A stretch of DNA of 64,000 nucleotides from the NCBI GenBank assembly GCA_026709935.1, contig JAPOSC010000004.1, forward strand, positions 124,789 through 188,788. Reading direction: 5' to 3'. Positions within the stretch are counted from its first letter, which is position 1, and each line of letters begins with the position of its first letter. The stretch is from Thiotrichales bacterium. Its GTDB lineage: Bacteria; Pseudomonadota; Gammaproteobacteria; HK1. The notes beneath the pieces were generated by a model, which was not told where the DNA came from, made no database searches, and saw nothing but the letters and a program-made list of their open reading frames with translations. The position numbers and the translations under genes were made by a program. Positions 45,713 to 54,730 of the stretch are shown one piece after another.

Positions 45713-46768
45713 CTATGCGTCTGGCGCCATCTCCCCCGAGACCCCGAGCCGCTCGTGCATGACGGGACTGGTGGTGGTGTACTGGAGGAACTGCCGCGCG
45801 TTCGGGTCGAGGTGCCTCTGCACTGCGAACGCGACCAGGGCCGCCTCGTGGAAGCCGCTCAGGATGAGCTTCTTCTTCCCGGGGTAGGTGTTGATGTCGC
45901 CGATCGCGAAGATGCCGGGGACGCTGGTCTGGAATTTCTCCGTGTCCACCGGGATCTGGCGTTTTTCCACACCGAGCCCCCATTCGGCGATCGGGCCGAG
46001 GTTCGGCGAGAGGCCGTAGAAGACGAGCAGCTCGTCGAAACGCACCGAAGTCCCCGCCGCGTCCTTCTCGAACGGCTCGACCTCGATGCCCGTCAGGGTG
46101 TCGCCTTCCTCGATGAGGCCGGTGGTGCGGCCGATGAGGATGCGGACGCGGTCCGGCTCCGCCTGCGCCATCGCTCGCAGCCGCTCCACCGACACCGGTT
46201 GGGCGCGAAAGCCCTCCCGCCGATGCACCAGAGTGAGACTCTTCGCGGCCGGCGCAAGCTCCAGCGCCCAGTCGAGCGCCGAGTCGCCGCCACCGAGAAT
46301 CGTCACCACCTGGCCGCGGTATCGGGCCTTGTCGAGCACCTTGTGATCGACGTTGACCCCGACATGGCGTTCCACCCCGGCCACCCGCAACGGCCGCGGC
46401 TGAAAGGAGCCGAGCCCCCCCGCGACCACCACCGTGCGCGTCAGGAACCGGGTGCCGGCCGAGGTTTCGAGCGAGAACGCGCCGTCGGCCTCGCGCGCGA
46501 GCTTCACCACCATCTCGCCCAGGTGAAGCTCGGGTTCGAACGGCCTGATCTGCTCCTCGAGGCGCTCGACCAGCTCCTGTGCGCCCACCACCGGAAGCGC
46601 GGGAATGTCGTAGATGGGCTTGTCCGGGTAAAGCGCGGCGCACTGCCCGCCGATCTCCGGCAGCGTGTCCACGACATGCGCGCGGATCCCGAGCAGCCCG
46701 AGCTCGAAGACCTGGAACAGGCCGCACGGGCCGGCGCCGATGATGACCACGTCGGTCTTGATGCTCAT
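45713..46768 (-). CDS. Ferredoxin-NADP reductase (thioredoxin reductase-like)
   Basis: The 351-residue flavoprotein has an FAD-binding loop IIGAGPCGLFQ near the start and an NAD(P)H loop ILGGGDSALDWA in the middle. GIFAIGDINTYPGKKKLILS at the C-terminus is the FAD-contacting region. It lacks the CxxC redox pair of true thioredoxin reductases, which fits the TrxR-like ferredoxin/flavodoxin-NADP reductase group. The ATG at 46768 is preceded by GGAGGG; the upstream 56 codons look non-coding. It converges on arcC. Confidence 0.9.
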   Translation of the reverse strand: MSIKTDVVIIGAGPCGLFQVFELGLLGIRAHVVDTLPEIGGQCAALYPDKPIYDIPALPVVGAQELVERLEEQIRPFEPELHLGEMVVKLAREADGAFSLETSAGTRFLTRTVVVAGGLGSFQPRPLRVAGVERHVGVNVDHKVLDKARYRGQVVTILGGGDSALDWALELAPAAKSLTLVHRREGFRAQPVSVERLRAMAQAEPDRVRILIGRTTGLIEEGDTLTGIEVEPFEKDAAGTSVRFDELLVFYGLSPNLGPIAEWGLGVEKRQIPVDTEKFQTSVPGIFAIGDINTYPGKKKLILSGFHEAALVAFAVQRHLDPNARQFLQYTTTSPVMHERLGVSGEMAPDA

Positions 46769-46936
46769 GGTGGTGCAACCCTCCGGAGCGAAGACGGATT
46801 GAGCGACCCCGCCGCGGCCCTTGGGGTCCGGCCGCGCGGCTCGTATCGTCGATCCTGGAGCCGTCAGGGTCCCGAAGGCGTGGCTCGGCGGGATGACGGC
46901 ATGCATTCGACTTGCGGGCGGTGATCGTACACCCAA

Positions 46937-46988
46937 CCCGGAAATTCACTGATTCGCAGCGGCGGGCGCGAATCGGCGAATTTCCGGG
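46937..46988. repeat. Nested palindromic element, copy 2
   Basis: The outer arms CCCGGAAATTC and GAATTTCCGGG are perfect complements, and inner GATTCGC pairs with GCGAATC around a GC-rich loop. It is the same design as the element at 5794-5836, with a longer loop. It lies in the 442-base gap between the divergent reductase and antitoxin genes (46769-47210), which otherwise holds only the TA promoter region. Confidence 0.75.
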
Positions 46989-47151
46989 CCACACTCTTCC
47001 CGCGCAGATTCCATGCAGGAGAATCGTCGCGGACACGCTCGGCGATAGGGGTGCAATCGGCGATCCGGTGACCGGCGCCCGGCGTGGAGTGCGGCCCGGA
47101 ATCCGGATGGTCTCGACATCCGGACGATCCCGAGCATTGCCTGAATACCTC

Positions 47152-47163
47152 TTTTAGCTAAAA
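47152..47163. promoter_or_regulatory. Palindrome upstream of the Phd-RelE pair (likely operator/-10 region)
   Basis: TTTTAGCTAAAA is a perfect 12-bp palindrome, AT-rich in a GC-rich setting, 47 bases before the antitoxin ATG. Phd/YefM antitoxins bind such short palindromes to repress their own operon. Position and symmetry are the only evidence. Confidence 0.5.
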
Positions 47164-47210
47164 TGTCCATCCGAGACTCACCCGGAAGCGATCGCGGGGG
47201 ACAACGAATC

Positions 47211-47444
47211 ATGCACATCACCGCCACCGAGTTGAAGAATCGGCTGGGCCGATATCTGGAGGCGGCCCAGGTAGAGCCGGTCATTGTCGAAAAGTCCGGC
47301 CGAACGAGCAGTGTGGTCCTGTCCAAGCGCCGCTACGACCAGCTTTGCCGGCTGGAGGACATGCTCTGGGACATGAAAGCCCGAAATGCCGAGCAGGAGG
47401 GGTTTCTGAGCGACGAGGAACTCCGCGCATTGGTGGGACAATGA
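47211..47444 (+). CDS. Phd/YefM family antitoxin
   Basis: The 77-residue protein starts MHITATELKNRLGRYLEAA, the Phd/YefM DNA-binding fold, then PVIVEKSGRTSSVVLS. The tail (DMLWDMKARNAEQEGFLSDE) would wrap the toxin. The ATG at 47211 is preceded by GGGGGA; an upstream in-frame ATG at 47163 overlaps the palindrome and is less likely. The toxin gene follows after 4 bases. Confidence 0.85.
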   Translation: MHITATELKNRLGRYLEAAQVEPVIVEKSGRTSSVVLSKRRYDQLCRLEDMLWDMKARNAEQEGFLSDEELRALVGQ

Positions 47445-47448
47445 ATCG

Positions 47449-47724
47449 GTGGCCCTTGCATTGCAACTGTCTCGTCAGGCCGGACGCTTCATAAAGACGC
47501 TTCCCCCCAAGCAGTACAAGCAGGTCGTCGCCACCATGCTCGCCCTGCTGAAAAATCCCGAGCCCCACGACAGTCGATTGCTGAAGGGAAGCGCAGCGGT
47601 CAATCGCCGTGTCGACATCGGCGAGTATCGGGTGGTGTATCGGGCGGAGGACGAAAACCTGCTGGTCCTCGTGATCGGCAAACGTAACGACGCAGAGATC
47701 TACAGATTGCTTGACCGGCGTTAG
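47449..47724 (+). CDS. RelE/ParE superfamily toxin
   Basis: The 91-residue protein (GTG start) has the RelE-type pattern AGRFIKTLPPKQYKQVV, DSRLLKG, then GEYRVVYRAEDENLLVLVIGKRNDAEIY. Such toxins cut mRNA on the ribosome or inhibit gyrase. The basic and aromatic residues near the C-terminus (RVVYR, KRNDAEIYR) fit the RelE side. It is coupled to the antitoxin gene by a 4-base gap. Confidence 0.87.
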   Translation: MALALQLSRQAGRFIKTLPPKQYKQVVATMLALLKNPEPHDSRLLKGSAAVNRRVDIGEYRVVYRAEDENLLVLVIGKRNDAEIYRLLDRR

Positions 47725-47814
47725 CCGCAGTGGCTACGTCATCGATGCTCGGCGCCGCCGAGCATCGAAGTCCTGACCGACAGAATTTTCCTCACAACGA
47801 GCAAGGAACCACGC

Positions 47815-50094
47815 ATGTCCCAGTCGCAGCAGGCCTTCAAGTGGGTCGGCACCCGGCCGGTGCGCCCCGACGGGGTGCCGAAGGTCACGGGAGCCGCCAA
47901 GTTCGGCGCCGACTACCATCTGCCCGGAATGCTGTACGGAAAGGTGCTGCGCAGCCCGCATGCGCATGCCCGCATCCGGTCCATCGATACCTCGCGGGCC
48001 GAGGCGCTGCCCGGGGTGAAGGCGGTGATGACCGGCGCGGATCTGCCCGACCATCCGTTCGAGTACGTCGGCCCGGAGCGGCTCGCGGTCAACTTCTGGC
48101 ATGTCACCCGGAACGTCATGGCGCGGGAGAAGGCGCTCTACGAGGGGCACGCGGTGGCGGCGGTGGCCGCGATCAGCAGCGTGGTCGCGAACCGGGCGCT
48201 CGCGCTCATCGACGTCGACTACGAGGTGCTCCCCCACGTCATCGACGTGGAAGCGGCGATGGCCGAGGACGCACCACTGCTGTTCGAGGACATGACCACG
48301 CGCGGGGTGGAGCCGGTGCCGGAACGCCCGTCGAACATCGCCAAGCGCGTCGGCTTCGAGATCGGCGATCTCGACGCGGGCTTCGCCGAGGCCGACGCGA
48401 TCGTCGAGAAGCACTACCGGACCGCGCCCATCCACCAGGGGTACATCGAGCCGCAGGCCTGTCTCGCGCACTGGGAGGGCGGCGGCAAGGCGGAGCTGTG
48501 GAGCTCAAGTCAGGGGCACTTCGCCGTGCGCAACCTCACCGCGAAGCTCACCGGCATGACCATCGGGGATCTGAAGGTCAATCCGGCCGAGATCGGCGGC
48601 GGGTTCGGCGGCAAGACCGTCGTATACCTGGAGCCGGTGGCGCTCACGCTGTCGAAGATGTCCGGCCATCCGGTGCGGATGCACATGTCGCGCGAGGAGG
48701 TGTTCAAGGGGACCGGGCCCACCTCCGGCGCGTCGATGACGGTGAAGATCGGGGTGAAGCGCGACGGCGCCATGACCGCCGCGGAAGCGGTGCTCAAGTA
48801 TCAGGCCGGCGCGTTCCCCGGTTCTCCGGTGATGAACGGCTGCATGTGCGCGTTCGCGCCCTACGCCATCGCGAACCAGCGCACCGTCGGCTACGACGTG
48901 GTCAGCAACCGGCCGAAGGCGGCCGCGTATCGCGCCCCCGGGTCGCCCATTTCGGCGTTCGCGGTGGAGAGCACGCTCGACATCGTGGCCAAGACCGTCG
49001 GCATGGACCCGCTCGAGTTCCGGCTGAAGAATGCCGCCACCCCGGGCACGCAGATGGTCTACGGCCCGAAGCTCGCGCACGGCGGCTACGTCGAAACGGT
49101 GCGGGCGCTGCTCGAACATCCCGGCTATCGCGCGCCGCTCGGGCCGAACCAGGGGCGCGGGTCGGCGTCCGGCTTCTGGTTCAACGGCGCGGGGGACTCC
49201 GGCGCCAATGTTGCGGTCAACGCCGACGGCACCGTGACCATCGCTACCGGCAGCCCCGATATCGGCGGCACGCGGGCGTCGATGGCGATCATGGCGGCCG
49301 AGACGCTCGGCATCGACTACGGCCTCATTCAGTCGAACGTGGTCGATACCGAGACGGTGCCGTACTGCCACGTCACCGGCGGGTCGCGCGTGACCTATGC
49401 GACCGGCCTCGCCGTCATCCGGGCCTGCGAGCAGATCATCGACGATCTCCGGGCGCGGGCGGCGCTGATGTGGGACGTGGACGTCGAGGCGGTGGTGTGG
49501 GAGGACGGGCACGCGAAGCCTGCGAGCAGCAACGCGGGGGACTTCGAGCCGCTCTCGCTGAAGGACATCGCCTCGAAGTTCAGCGCCACCGGCGGCCCGA
49601 TCGGAGCGACCGGGACCGTGAACGCGGGCGGTCAGGCGCCCGGCTTCTCGACCCAGTTCTGCGATGTGGAGGTCGACCCGGAGACCGGGCGGGTGGAGAT
49701 TCTGCGCTTTGTCGCGGCGCAGGACGCGGGGCGCGCAATCCATCCGAGCTACGTCGAGGGCCAGATTCAGGGCGGCGTAGTGCAGGGCATCGGCTGGGCG
49801 CTCAACGAGGAGTACATCTACGACGAGGACGGCCGGATGAGCAATGCAGGCTTCCTCGACTACCGGGTGCCGGTGGCGTCGGACGTGCCGATGATCGAGT
49901 CCATCGTGGTCGAGGTGCCGAACCCGAACCATCCGTTCGGCGTGAAGGGCGTGGGCGAGGTGAGCATCTGCCCGCCGATGGCGGCGATTGCGAACGCGGT
50001 GGCCGACGCGGTCGGGCGGCGGATGCAGGCGCTGCCGATGTCGCCGCCGAGAATGCTCGAAGCGCTCGACCATCGCGACGGCCCGGAACTGTGA
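47815..50094 (+). CDS. Xanthine dehydrogenase family molybdopterin-binding subunit
   Basis: The 759-residue large subunit of a molybdenum hydroxylase has the cofactor loop EIGGGFGGKT near residue 261, AAYRAPGSP near 370, and the conserved glutamate in KGVGEVSICPP near the C-terminus, the catalytic base. The N-terminus lacks [2Fe-2S] domains, so it is a CoxL-type subunit that needs separate FAD and iron-sulfur subunits. Neither lies nearby. The next gene overlaps its stop (GTGA) and encodes a MoaD-like protein. Substrate unknown (purine, aldehyde or N-heterocycle). Confidence 0.9.
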   Translation: MSQSQQAFKWVGTRPVRPDGVPKVTGAAKFGADYHLPGMLYGKVLRSPHAHARIRSIDTSRAEALPGVKAVMTGADLPDHPFEYVGPERLAVNFWHVTRNVMAREKALYEGHAVAAVAAISSVVANRALALIDVDYEVLPHVIDVEAAMAEDAPLLFEDMTTRGVEPVPERPSNIAKRVGFEIGDLDAGFAEADAIVEKHYRTAPIHQGYIEPQACLAHWEGGGKAELWSSSQGHFAVRNLTAKLTGMTIGDLKVNPAEIGGGFGGKTVVYLEPVALTLSKMSGHPVRMHMSREEVFKGTGPTSGASMTVKIGVKRDGAMTAAEAVLKYQAGAFPGSPVMNGCMCAFAPYAIANQRTVGYDVVSNRPKAAAYRAPGSPISAFAVESTLDIVAKTVGMDPLEFRLKNAATPGTQMVYGPKLAHGGYVETVRALLEHPGYRAPLGPNQGRGSASGFWFNGAGDSGANVAVNADGTVTIATGSPDIGGTRASMAIMAAETLGIDYGLIQSNVVDTETVPYCHVTGGSRVTYATGLAVIRACEQIIDDLRARAALMWDVDVEAVVWEDGHAKPASSNAGDFEPLSLKDIASKFSATGGPIGATGTVNAGGQAPGFSTQFCDVEVDPETGRVEILRFVAAQDAGRAIHPSYVEGQIQGGVVQGIGWALNEEYIYDEDGRMSNAGFLDYRVPVASDVPMIESIVVEVPNPNHPFGVKGVGEVSICPPMAAIANAVADAVGRRMQALPMSPPRMLEALDHRDGPEL

Positions 50095-50522
50095 CCACCG
50101 AGGCTCCCACCTCAGAGACTGCCGCCGCCGGAACTGTGACCGCGCGGACTGCCACCACGGAGGCTGCCACCACGGAGGCTGCCACCGCGGGGACTGCCAC
50201 CACGGAGGCTGCCACCGCGGGGACTGCCACCGCGGGGACTGCCGCCGCCGACACTACCACCGCCGGGGTTGTCACCGTCAAGATCGTTCTCTCCACCGGA
50301 ACGAGCGTCTCGCACACCGGTGGAGAGAAGGAATTCGAAGTCGAGGCCCGCAACCTGCGCGGCGTGATCAAGGCGATGGACGCCCGCTTCCCGGGTCTCG
50401 GGGCGTATCTGGAGGAGGAGACCACGGTCGCCATCGACGGGCAGATCCACGAGACCGCGTACTTCCAACGCCTGAACGAGGGCGCGGAGGTGTACTTCCT
50501 CCCGAAGATCGAGGCGGGGTGA
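50091..50522 (+). CDS. MoaD/ThiS-like protein with repeat-encoded N-terminus
   Basis: The 143-residue protein has two parts. Residues 60-143 form a beta-grasp, MoaD-like domain (VTVKIVLSTGTSVSHTGG, then GVIKAMDARFPGL and EVYFLPKIEAG). Residues 1-59 are Thr/Ala/Glu-rich and encoded by a 15-bp tandem repeat. MoaD donates sulphur to molybdopterin through a C-terminal Gly-Gly, but this chain ends EAG. The start (GTG at 50091) overlaps the hydroxylase stop; a later GTG at 50136 is in frame. It may serve the adjacent molybdoenzyme or have another beta-grasp role. Confidence 0.72.
   Translation: MTTEAPTSETAAAGTVTARTATTEAATTEAATAGTATTEAATAGTATAGTAAADTTTAGVVTVKIVLSTGTSVSHTGGEKEFEVEARNLRGVIKAMDARFPGLGAYLEEETTVAIDGQIHETAYFQRLNEGAEVYFLPKIEAG
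50118..50267 (+). repeat. 15-bp coding minisatellite, about ten units
   Basis: Units of the type ACTGCCACCGCGGGG or GCTGCCACCACGGAG follow each other at 15-base steps from 50118 to 50267. The last eight (from 50148) are the best conserved. Each unit encodes five residues (such as TATTE or AATAG), so copy-number change would keep the frame. It lies in the N-terminal part of the MoaD-like gene. Confidence 0.88.
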
Positions 50523-50798
50523 GGACGGGCCGCTCCCCGAGTCGGGACCACGGCCTGTAGACCGCGTTCGCAGGTGCGGGCGTTCAGGCCTGTTGCAGGT
50601 GCCCGAAGTCGCCATCGCGTTTCCCCCGCAGCCTACGCCCGATGTACCCTGTGCCTATTCCCTCACGCAGGCGTTTTCGGCCATTCTCGACGATGCCAAT
50701 ATGGAACCAAGCGCGGGATCGCGATCGTGAAGGTGCATTCCGACATCAAACAAGCTCGCAAAGCGAGCGGAACCGTCCAACCAGTGCGGAGAGTCGTG

Positions 50799-52259
50799 AT
50801 GGCTCGCCTCTCGCAGAAGCAGGCTGGCGCCTACTACACACCGGACCGCGTTGTCTCCAGTCTTGTTCGGTGGGCCGTCCGCGACAAGAACGACCGGTTG
50901 CTCGACCCGTCCTGCGGCGATGGCCGTTTCATCGCCTCTCACTGGAACAGCGTCGGTGTCGAGCAGGATACCGTAGCTGTGACGGCGGCGAAGGAACGAA
51001 CTCCTGGCGCAGTGGTTCACGAAGCGGAATTCTTCGCGTGGGCAGCACGCACGCGCGAACGATTCGAGTGCGCGGCGGGTAATCCGCCGTTCATTCGTTA
51101 CCAGACGTTCAAGGGCGACGTGCGCAGGCGTGCGCTCGAGTTGTGTGCGAGCCTCGGTACGAAGTTCTCCGCCCTCACTGCGTCGTGGGCGCCATTCCTC
51201 GTGGCGACGGCGAGTCTGCTGAAGCCCGGCGGACGCATGGCGTTCGTCGTACCGGCGTCCATCGGCCACGCCCCCTATGCTGCACCGTTGCTCGACTATC
51301 TCGTCGGACACTTCGACGAAGTCTGGATCACGGCCATCCGCACGAAGCTGTTTCCAAGGCTCTCCGAGGACTGCTGGCTGCTCCACGCGGGCGGATTCGG
51401 GGGAAGTACAATGGAGTTCCGATTCTCCGCGCTCGACCATTTCAAACCCGCCACGACGCCTTGCGAGGCCACCCGGATCCCGGTCAACGAGTGGCGCAAA
51501 TCGTGGGATCGCCGCATACGCCCGTATCTCCTCCCTGCAAAGGTTCGCGAGACCTACCGCGCCGCCGCCTTGGATACCCGCTCGTTGCGTTTCGGTGACA
51601 TCGCCTCGATCGGAATCGGTTATGTCAGCGGTGCCAACGATTTCTTCCACTTCCGGCCATCGGAAGCGGATGCGTGGAGCATCCCGAAGCGGCTTCTGCA
51701 TCCGACCGTACGAAACAGCAGGGTACTGCCGGCCGGCGACCTCACGGCCCAGACAGTCGACGGGTGGCGGCGTTGCGATGAACCGATGATGCTGCTGCGG
51801 ATTCCGAAGGACGCCGAATTGCCAAGCAGCGTTTCGCGATACCTGCAAACCGATAGGGGAAGACAAGTGCGTAGTGGATACAAGTGCCGAATGCGCACTC
51901 CGTGGTACTCGGTTCCCGACGTACAGGTGCCCGATTTCTTCCTGACCTACATGTCCGGTCGCGCGCCGAGCCTGGTACGAAACTCCGCGGAAGCCACCTG
52001 CACCAACGCCGTGCACAGCGTTCGCGTCCGCGAAAGGAAAGCCGTGCGCCGAATCATTGATGGCTGGGACACGCCATTCGTTCGGCTGAGCTGCGAGCTG
52101 GAAGGACATCCGCTCGGCGGTGGCATGCTGAAACTCGAACCGCGTGAGGCGACAAAAATCGTGTTCCCGGTCCCCGTCATGGCATCCGAGCTGTCCGAGG
52201 CGGAGGTGAAGGAAGCGGTTTCGACGATGCGTATGTGGAGGCACTATGCCGTCCAGTAG
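50799..52259 (+). CDS. Adenine-specific DNA methyltransferase of a restriction-modification system
   Basis: The 486-residue protein opens QKQAGAYYTPDRVVSSLV, followed by SAM motif I LLDPSCGDGRF at about 41-51 and motif IV NPPFIRYQ, the amino-methyltransferase active site. It resembles type II gamma-class N6-adenine methyltransferases with a C-terminal target-recognition region. The ATG at 50799 is preceded by GGAGAG; a longer start at 50574 is in frame but low in coding character. It overlaps the next gene by 14 bases, consistent with a two-gene R-M operon. Confidence 0.88.
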   Translation: MARLSQKQAGAYYTPDRVVSSLVRWAVRDKNDRLLDPSCGDGRFIASHWNSVGVEQDTVAVTAAKERTPGAVVHEAEFFAWAARTRERFECAAGNPPFIRYQTFKGDVRRRALELCASLGTKFSALTASWAPFLVATASLLKPGGRMAFVVPASIGHAPYAAPLLDYLVGHFDEVWITAIRTKLFPRLSEDCWLLHAGGFGGSTMEFRFSALDHFKPATTPCEATRIPVNEWRKSWDRRIRPYLLPAKVRETYRAAALDTRSLRFGDIASIGIGYVSGANDFFHFRPSEADAWSIPKRLLHPTVRNSRVLPAGDLTAQTVDGWRRCDEPMMLLRIPKDAELPSSVSRYLQTDRGRQVRSGYKCRMRTPWYSVPDVQVPDFFLTYMSGRAPSLVRNSAEATCTNAVHSVRVRERKAVRRIIDGWDTPFVRLSCELEGHPLGGGMLKLEPREATKIVFPVPVMASELSEAEVKEAVSTMRMWRHYAVQ

Positions 52260-53187
52260 CGGCCAACGAACGGCTGCAACGCCGCGCGTGTGCCAATGGG
52301 TCAACCAGGGCGACGCACTCAAACATTTCGTCTGCTACGACGGCCCTACTCAAAGCCAACAGCACATCAAGCCGCTCCACTGGTATGTTGCCTGCCGACT
52401 TGTCCTGGAAGGCGGATTTCACCCGGATGAGGTAAAGCCCCGGCCGCCGTTCACCGTCAGCAGGCGGCGCGACCAGCATCTCCTCCACTTTGATCAGGGC
52501 GCTGCGACCGGAGGCGAAGCGACCGTACTCGGCGGCTTGAAGACGAAGAACGTCGACGTCGTGATCAGCAAGGACGGACTCGGACCCGTCCTCGCCGTCT
52601 CCTGCAAGGGTATGACAGGCGCGTTCCGGAACCTCACCAACCGCATGGAGGAGACAATTGGCGAGTGCACGAACCTGCACATTACCTATCCGGCTCTCGT
52701 GTTCGGATACCTGTTCGTCATTCGGACTAACGAAGCTGGCGACGGCGTGGCGGCAGCGCATCGTCATCCGAGCCAGGGTCCGGTACGGCCTGTCGGTCCC
52801 AACGATGTTGCGGTCACGGAATCCCGCAGGCCTGTGGAGCCGATTGTCCGGTTCCACACAGCGCTCGGCGCGTTGACTGGACGTGACGGTATCCGGGAGG
52901 ACGCCAGTCGATACGAGGCCATTGCCCTTGCGCTGATTGAGACGCACAGCGGCGCCATCGGCCGACCGATGTCGGAGTTCCCGCCACTGAACAGTCCGCT
53001 GCGTCTTGAACATTTCTTCGAAACTCTGTACCGGCGCTACGATGAGCGCTACGTCTATAGTGCACCGGATCTCAAGTCGAGAACTCGACGGCTTGAGTGG
53101 TCTCCGGATTCCACTGCCCTCAAGTCCGACGCAAGCATGAATCTCGAATATGAAATCAGGCGCGCTGGTGATCAGACCAGGAGCTGA
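52246..53187 (+). CDS. Probable restriction endonuclease partner
   Basis: The 313-residue protein starts inside the methyltransferase gene. A core VDVVISKDGLGPVLAVSCKG has the spacing of a PD-(D/E)xK nuclease, with D in VDVV and a lysine in SCK, though a serine stands where Asp or Glu is usual. HWYVACRLVLEGGFHP precedes it and a helical C-terminus follows. Context (overlap with an adenine methyltransferase) is the main reason for the restriction call. I do not recognise a named family. It converges on the flavoprotein operon, leaving 67 bases. Confidence 0.72.
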   Translation: MPSSSGQRTAATPRVCQWVNQGDALKHFVCYDGPTQSQQHIKPLHWYVACRLVLEGGFHPDEVKPRPPFTVSRRRDQHLLHFDQGAATGGEATVLGGLKTKNVDVVISKDGLGPVLAVSCKGMTGAFRNLTNRMEETIGECTNLHITYPALVFGYLFVIRTNEAGDGVAAAHRHPSQGPVRPVGPNDVAVTESRRPVEPIVRFHTALGALTGRDGIREDASRYEAIALALIETHSGAIGRPMSEFPPLNSPLRLEHFFETLYRRYDERYVYSAPDLKSRTRRLEWSPDSTALKSDASMNLEYEIRRAGDQTRS

Positions 53188-53254
53188 TTACGGTCGCCCG
53201 TCGTAAACTTTCGAATGTTCCGGGCACTCTCTTCGCTGAATCGATATCCGGGAT

Positions 53255-54730
53255 TCACGCCGGAGCCTGTTTCGGCCGAGTCAGCGTGTCCGGATGGTCG
53301 ACCGGGGCCACCCCGATTCCCTCCAGCCCCGCCAGTTCCCCCACGGTGACGAGCTTCACCGGAGGTCGGATGCGATAGTGTCCTACCGCGCCGACCCCGA
53401 TGTGCTGACGGTCGGCGAAGAGCTCGCTCACCACCGTTGCGCACATCCGGCCCTGGCATGGGCCCATGCCGCAGCGGGTGAACGCCTTGGCCTGGTTGGG
53501 GCCCGGGCATCCGTCGGCGATCACGCGCTCGAGCTCCGCGACCGTTACCTCTTCGCAGCGGCATACCGTCACCGTCGGATCCGACGGGCGACGCGACGCC
53601 GGTCCGGGCTCGAACGTCAGATCCAGGAATTCCCGAAAGCGCCGGTGACGGGCAAGCGCCGCGCAGTGCGGTCCGGCGAGCGCGTCCCGCTGGTGCGCAC
53701 CAATCCTGCCCAGGCGATACACCGCATCGAGCGCCGCGATGCGTCCGGTTTCCACCGCGGCTTCGGCGCCGAGGATGCGTGCGCCGTCCCCCGCAACCAG
53801 CACCGCGGGCTCGCTCGTCCTTCCCCATTCATCGACCACGGGACGGAAGGCATGCTGGCGGCCGTCCCAGGCGTGATCGAGACCCGCCGCGAGGGTGAGA
53901 TGCACGTTGGGGATGACGCCCTCGTGCAGAAGCACGAGTGAAGCCTGCACCGAACGCGTCCGACCACGGTGCCGGAACCGCACCGATTCGACCCGACTCC
54001 GGCCCTCGATCACGAGATCGCGAGCCGACATGACCGGCACGCCCCGGGCCGCCAGCGCGCGGCGCCAGCCAACACCTTTCAACAGGGCGCCCGGCATCGC
54101 GAGCGCCTCCGGCAGACTGCCGACCGCACGGCCCATCCATCCGTTGGGCATGGTGAGCAGCACCGCGCGCACCGGCGCCCCCGCGCGCACGAGCTGCCAC
54201 ACGACGAGATAGACCAGAGGCCCCGAGCCCGCGATGACCACCGGGACATCCGGCACGAGTCCCGCGCCCTTGAGCAGCGACTGCGCGCCGCCCGCGCCCA
54301 TCACTCCAGGCAGGGTGGCTCCTGGCCCCGGCACCGCCCGCTCCTGCGCGCCGCTCGCGACGATCACGCAGCGCGCCCGGACGATCTCGGCGACGCCGCC
54401 GCGCAGGATGCCGATCTCCAGCGGCGCCGTTGCATCCTCGCGACGCGCCACCGTACTCACTTCCCACACCGAGGTATGCGGTGAGTACTCCGCACCGCAT
54501 TTGCGGAACGCACGCACCAACGCCGCGCCGGCGGTGTAATCCCCGCCCAGCACCCGCGCCGTCTCCGGCCGCTCGGTGGTGACGGTCTCGACGTTGCGGT
54601 AAATCTGACCACCGGGCGCCGCCTGCTCGTCGAGTACCAGCACATCGGCCCCATGCGCGCGCGCGGCAATCGCGGCGGACATGCCGGCCGGCCCCGCGCC
54701 GATGATCGCCAGCCCGACGGTCCTGCTCAT
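53255..54730 (-). CDS. FAD/NAD(P)-dependent oxidoreductase with BFD-like [2Fe-2S] domain
   Basis: The 491-residue protein has an N-terminal FAD loop IIGAGPAGMSAAIAA, a second nucleotide loop near VVIAGSGPLVYLVV, and a C-terminal Cys cluster: CRCEE, then CGMGPCQGRMC. This fits the BFD-type iron-sulfur domain. It corresponds to the large subunit of opine oxidases, the HcnB subunit of cyanide synthase, and hydroxyproline or similar amine dehydrogenases. It overlaps the small [2Fe-2S] gene (ATGA), the middle gene of the set. Substrate is not evident. Confidence 0.88.
   Translation of the reverse strand: MSRTVGLAIIGAGPAGMSAAIAARAHGADVLVLDEQAAPGGQIYRNVETVTTERPETARVLGGDYTAGAALVRAFRKCGAEYSPHTSVWEVSTVARREDATAPLEIGILRGGVAEIVRARCVIVASGAQERAVPGPGATLPGVMGAGGAQSLLKGAGLVPDVPVVIAGSGPLVYLVVWQLVRAGAPVRAVLLTMPNGWMGRAVGSLPEALAMPGALLKGVGWRRALAARGVPVMSARDLVIEGRSRVESVRFRHRGRTRSVQASLVLLHEGVIPNVHLTLAAGLDHAWDGRQHAFRPVVDEWGRTSEPAVLVAGDGARILGAEAAVETGRIAALDAVYRLGRIGAHQRDALAGPHCAALARHRRFREFLDLTFEPGPASRRPSDPTVTVCRCEEVTVAELERVIADGCPGPNQAKAFTRCGMGPCQGRMCATVVSELFADRQHIGVGAVGHYRIRPPVKLVTVGELAGLEGIGVAPVDHPDTLTRPKQAPA

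Noticed and set aside
50118-50267. Possible CRISPR array
   Set aside because: The 15-bp units abut without spacers and keep the reading frame, so this is a coding minisatellite.
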